From: Rikenellaceae bacterium
Lineage (GTDB): Bacteria; Bacteroidota; Bacteroidia; Bacteroidales; UBA932
Length of the DNA: 64,000 bases
Assembly: GCA_900771005.1 (NCBI GenBank)
Contig: CAAGMI010000019.1
Span: forward strand, 12,837-76,836
Reading direction: 5' to 3'
A program made the translations under genes and the position numbers. The notes below the pieces were generated by a model. The model saw only the letters and a list, made by a program, of their open reading frames with translations, did no database searches and had not been told where the DNA came from. Positions 62,311 through 64,000 of the stretch are shown piece after piece (positions within the stretch are counted from its first letter, which is position 1; each line of letters opens with the position of its first letter).

Positions 62311-62454
62311 CTAAGGCTCCTCCGGCGTAGGGCCCACGGTATCGGGAAATACCTTCGAACATACAACCGGGATCATCACCTTAACCATACGGTGGGTGAT
62401 TCCCAAGTTGCAGCGTAGTTCGATTCTAAAAATTTCCCGATTTTTGAGCGCCAC
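62311..62454 (-). CDS. 47-codon unknown gene, first of the leftward pair
   Basis: A GTG-started ORF: VALKNREIFRIELRCNLG at the start, then HRMVKVMIPVVCSKVFPD and a Pro-rich end, TVGPTPEEP. It has a strong protein-like pattern (basic amphipathic first half, strand-like VMIPVV, defined end). Its stop is 14 bases before the downstream gene's ATG. A minus -7 box at 62512-62519 lies 57 bases before the start. I do not recognise a family; it may be a small regulator or phage protein. Confidence 0.5.
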   Translation of the reverse strand: MALKNREIFRIELRCNLGITHRMVKVMIPVVCSKVFPDTVGPTPEEP

Positions 62455-62511
62455 CTGCAAAATGCGAATAACTTGTATTCTTATGTGTGAGAAGTCTTGC
62501 GTTCTTCAGTG

Positions 62512-62519
62512 CAAATATA
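62512..62519 (-). promoter_or_regulatory. -7 promoter box TATATTTG, leftward pair
   Basis: A minus-strand TAnnTTTG match upstream of the 47-codon gene, divergent to the box at 62597-62604. Confidence 0.45.
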
Positions 62520-62596
62520 CTACATATTTCCGAACTCGTGCATCAAATTGAGTTTCAATGAAGTTTGAACTGTCAGATATTGACAAAACGCGGCTG

Positions 62597-62604
62597 TACC
62601 TTTG
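62597..62604 (+). promoter_or_regulatory. -7 promoter box TACCTTTG, CoiA-like gene
   Basis: A TAnnTTTG match 25 bases before the ATG at 62630. Confidence 0.55.
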
Positions 62605-62629
62605 TGCAGTATAATATCAAGCAAGCAAA

Positions 62630-63756
62630 ATGGAAACATACGATGGCATTCATACAATCTATGAGGGTGATGTACAGTACCCTTATGCCGACGTTGGCGT
62701 ACCGAAATTGCTCCATATCAGCGGTGTGACTGCGGAGAACCGTCGTGCGTATAACTATGAATGTCCCTGTTGCCATAAGCGTCTTCGTCCACGTCTGGGT
62801 AAGAAAAATCGCCATTGCTTCTTTCACGACAAAGGCTCCAGATGTTCAATGGACAAATATATCCACGACACCGCAGAACGCTTGCTGAAAGAGAAATTCG
62901 ACAGTGACGAACCGTTTGAATTGGAGATGCCGGTCACAAGCCAATGCCGGAATATTGAGAAGTGCAGATTCAAAGCATACAACCATTCTCACAGTTGTAA
63001 ATCAGTTGAGAGAAAACCTTCAACCTCAAAGATTACTATCAGGAATGTCAGGTAGAAAAACAAATCGGAGATTTTCGTCCAGACCTTGCCCTTATCGACA
63101 ATACTGGGAAAAGAGATCCGATATTCATCGAGATATGGCATAAGCACAAATCAGATGATACAAAACTCACATCAGGCAACAAGATCATCGAAATCCGTTT
63201 GAAGAAGATGGAAGATCTGGAGATGCTTGTCAAAGAGCCTATCCGCGAATCTGACACAGTGCAGTTATTCAATTTCAAGCCGATCGCGTATAATCCGGAT
63301 GAAGAGCATTGTCTGAAGCTATACAAATTTGTACTGTATCCGTCATTCAAGTCATTCTTGACTCCTTTACCGACTATTCGATGTATTGATTATCTCGATA
63401 AGCATTTCTCACATCCTCTCATTGAAATTACAGCAAACTTGATTGGCTACTACGACACTAACGAATTCTGGCAATACTGCCTCCATATCTGCCGCGACAA
63501 AGGATTTGATGTCAAGGACTGCTATATGTGCAAGCACAGCAGAAGAAATCGCGAAGCAGAGGAAGGAGACACAAAAACCGTCTATTGCAAGAAGCTCACT
63601 ACAGCGGATGCCAAACATATCTGTGAGCACAATTACGGGAAGGAATGTGACTCTTTTGAGACAATTGACGGGAGATTCCTTCAGTTGAAGCAGAGATTCT
63701 TTAATTCCAATTTATACATATGGATGCCAGAAAAGACAGATAACAATATAGAATAA
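62630..63756 (+). pseudogene. CoiA-like competence/nuclease-family gene with a frameshift
   Basis: Two frames together make one 374-residue protein. The first (62630-63055) has the CoiA-like zinc region YECPCCHKRLRPRLGKKNRH, CFFHDKGSRC and HDTAERLLKEKF. The second opens at 63010 and gives EKTFNLKDYYQECQVEKQIG, then the nuclease-type DFRPDLALIDNTGKRDPIF and EIWHKHKS, and at the end a Cys/His cluster (CYMCKHSRRNREA, CKKL, CEHNYGKEC). The break sits at (GA)3, 63008-63013: removing one GA (or one GA being a duplication) restores one frame. Lower GC than the core genome. Could be sequence error, pseudogene or slipped-strand switching. Confidence 0.75.
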
Positions 63757-63759
63757 CCG

Positions 63760-63921
63760 ATGATTCCGAACGACAAGCCATCAAAGACAATCTTCCACAA
63801 AAACCAGGAGCAGAACCTTCTGGCCGTGAAGCACTCGTTGAAGCAGAACAGGAGTGCCTATATGCTCCGTAAGAATGAGTTTGTAAATAGTAACGCAAAA
63901 TTCCACCAGGAAAATAATTGA
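63760..63921 (+). CDS. Small unknown ORF after the CoiA-like gene
   Basis: Fifty-three codons starting 3 bases after the CoiA-like stop (MIPNDKPSKTIFHKNQEQ...). No family recognised. A different frame over the same DNA (after 63743, QYRITDDSERQAIKDNLPQK, to about 63860) is equally protein-like, so the real coding frame is not certain. Confidence 0.3.
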   Translation: MIPNDKPSKTIFHKNQEQNLLAVKHSLKQNRSAYMLRKNEFVNSNAKFHQENN

Positions 63922-63947
63922 AAAAGGGACCAGAGAGAGAAGGTTTT

Positions 63948-64000
63948 TAGATTTGCGGCGAACAAATCTTAAAACAATGATCTCTATGGACATTAGACAA
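63948..64000 (+). CDS. Promoter box and first codons of an edge gene
   Basis: A TAGATTTG box at 63948-63955 is followed after 21 bases by ATG at 63977 and eight codons (MISMDIRQ) to the window end. Too short to assign. Confidence 0.35.

Noticed and set aside
63008..63018. Programmed -1 frameshift in the CoiA-like gene
   Set aside because: The run is GAGAGAAAACC, not a standard slippery heptamer, and no pseudoknot is apparent; an indel in (GA)n is simpler.
1..64000. CRISPR arrays, rRNA genes, insertion sequences, origin
   Set aside because: No regularly spaced repeats, rRNA conserved segments, transposase with inverted ends or DnaA-box cluster was seen; not found by eye is not proof of absence.

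Overview
The window is a contiguous piece of a Bacteroidota chromosome, most likely order Bacteroidales (family not resolved). The evidence is internal. Start codons have A/T-rich leaders instead of Shine-Dalgarno sequences. Promoters fit the Bacteroidota form, a -7 box TAnnTTTG with, in the best cases (HU gene, tRNA-Asp), a TTTG about 19 bp upstream. The gene content is typical of the group: PASTA-rluD, HU plus a tiny COX24-like ribosomal peptide, DAHP synthase-chorismate mutase fusion, patatin-Omp85, clostripain (C11) lipoprotein, golvesin-type amidase, and a mini histone-H1-like protein. Base composition is roughly balanced until the right end.

Layout. 1-2804: PASTA protein, rluD and a DUF4105 membrane protein run rightward. 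2733-7046: a tightly overlapped leftward operon lon-ung-coaD-thioredoxin-like. 7239-10432: HU plus mS38-like peptide, RNase G, and a DUF362/ferredoxin protein. 10437-15186: manA-hslR, divergent pfpI, and the leftward tyrS-rbfA-LolC/E-type permease unit. 15261-20882: tpiA, an M6 protease with a lipoprotein, the mini-H1 gene, rplY-pth and a C11 protease. 20922-27862: a Xer recombinase, recX, patatin-Omp85, rlmN, recA and trpS. 27874-32101: tdk, rsmI, an HhH protein, a possible GNAT-fold protein, pdxA and rnhA. 32150-38682: the rhamnose operon rfbDACB, then PAP2, DAHP synthase-chorismate mutase and a glutamine-synthetase-family gene. 38807-50028: lipocalin, a LysR regulator, DUF47-Pit phosphate uptake, and a leftward set of envelope genes (TPR, MBL hydrolase, ABC exporter, VanZ, amidase). 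50064-58176: a degenerate M28 protein, a lipase-like lipoprotein, pgi, a ThrE-type exporter, nadE, an MFS transporter and a repeat-rich lipoprotein. 58342-60680: superoxide reductase, ferritin and a MATE transporter, a plausible oxidative-stress/iron group.

Right of a tRNA-Asp gene (60728-60801) and its terminator the character changes. There is a 390-base stretch without a gene, a phage-type amidase with unusually C-rich third codon positions, a leftward pair of unknown genes (one only 47 codons), a CoiA-like nuclease-family gene broken at a GA dinucleotide run, and another gene starting at the edge. I read this as the left part of a tRNA-linked mobile or degraded prophage island.

The most general observation is regulatory. 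At about a dozen genes the TAnnTTTG box lies only 4-8 bases before the start codon, which implies leaderless or almost leaderless mRNAs. Several divergent pairs have interlocked or nearly palindromic promoter pairs. Function calls come from motif recognition only; no searches were run.
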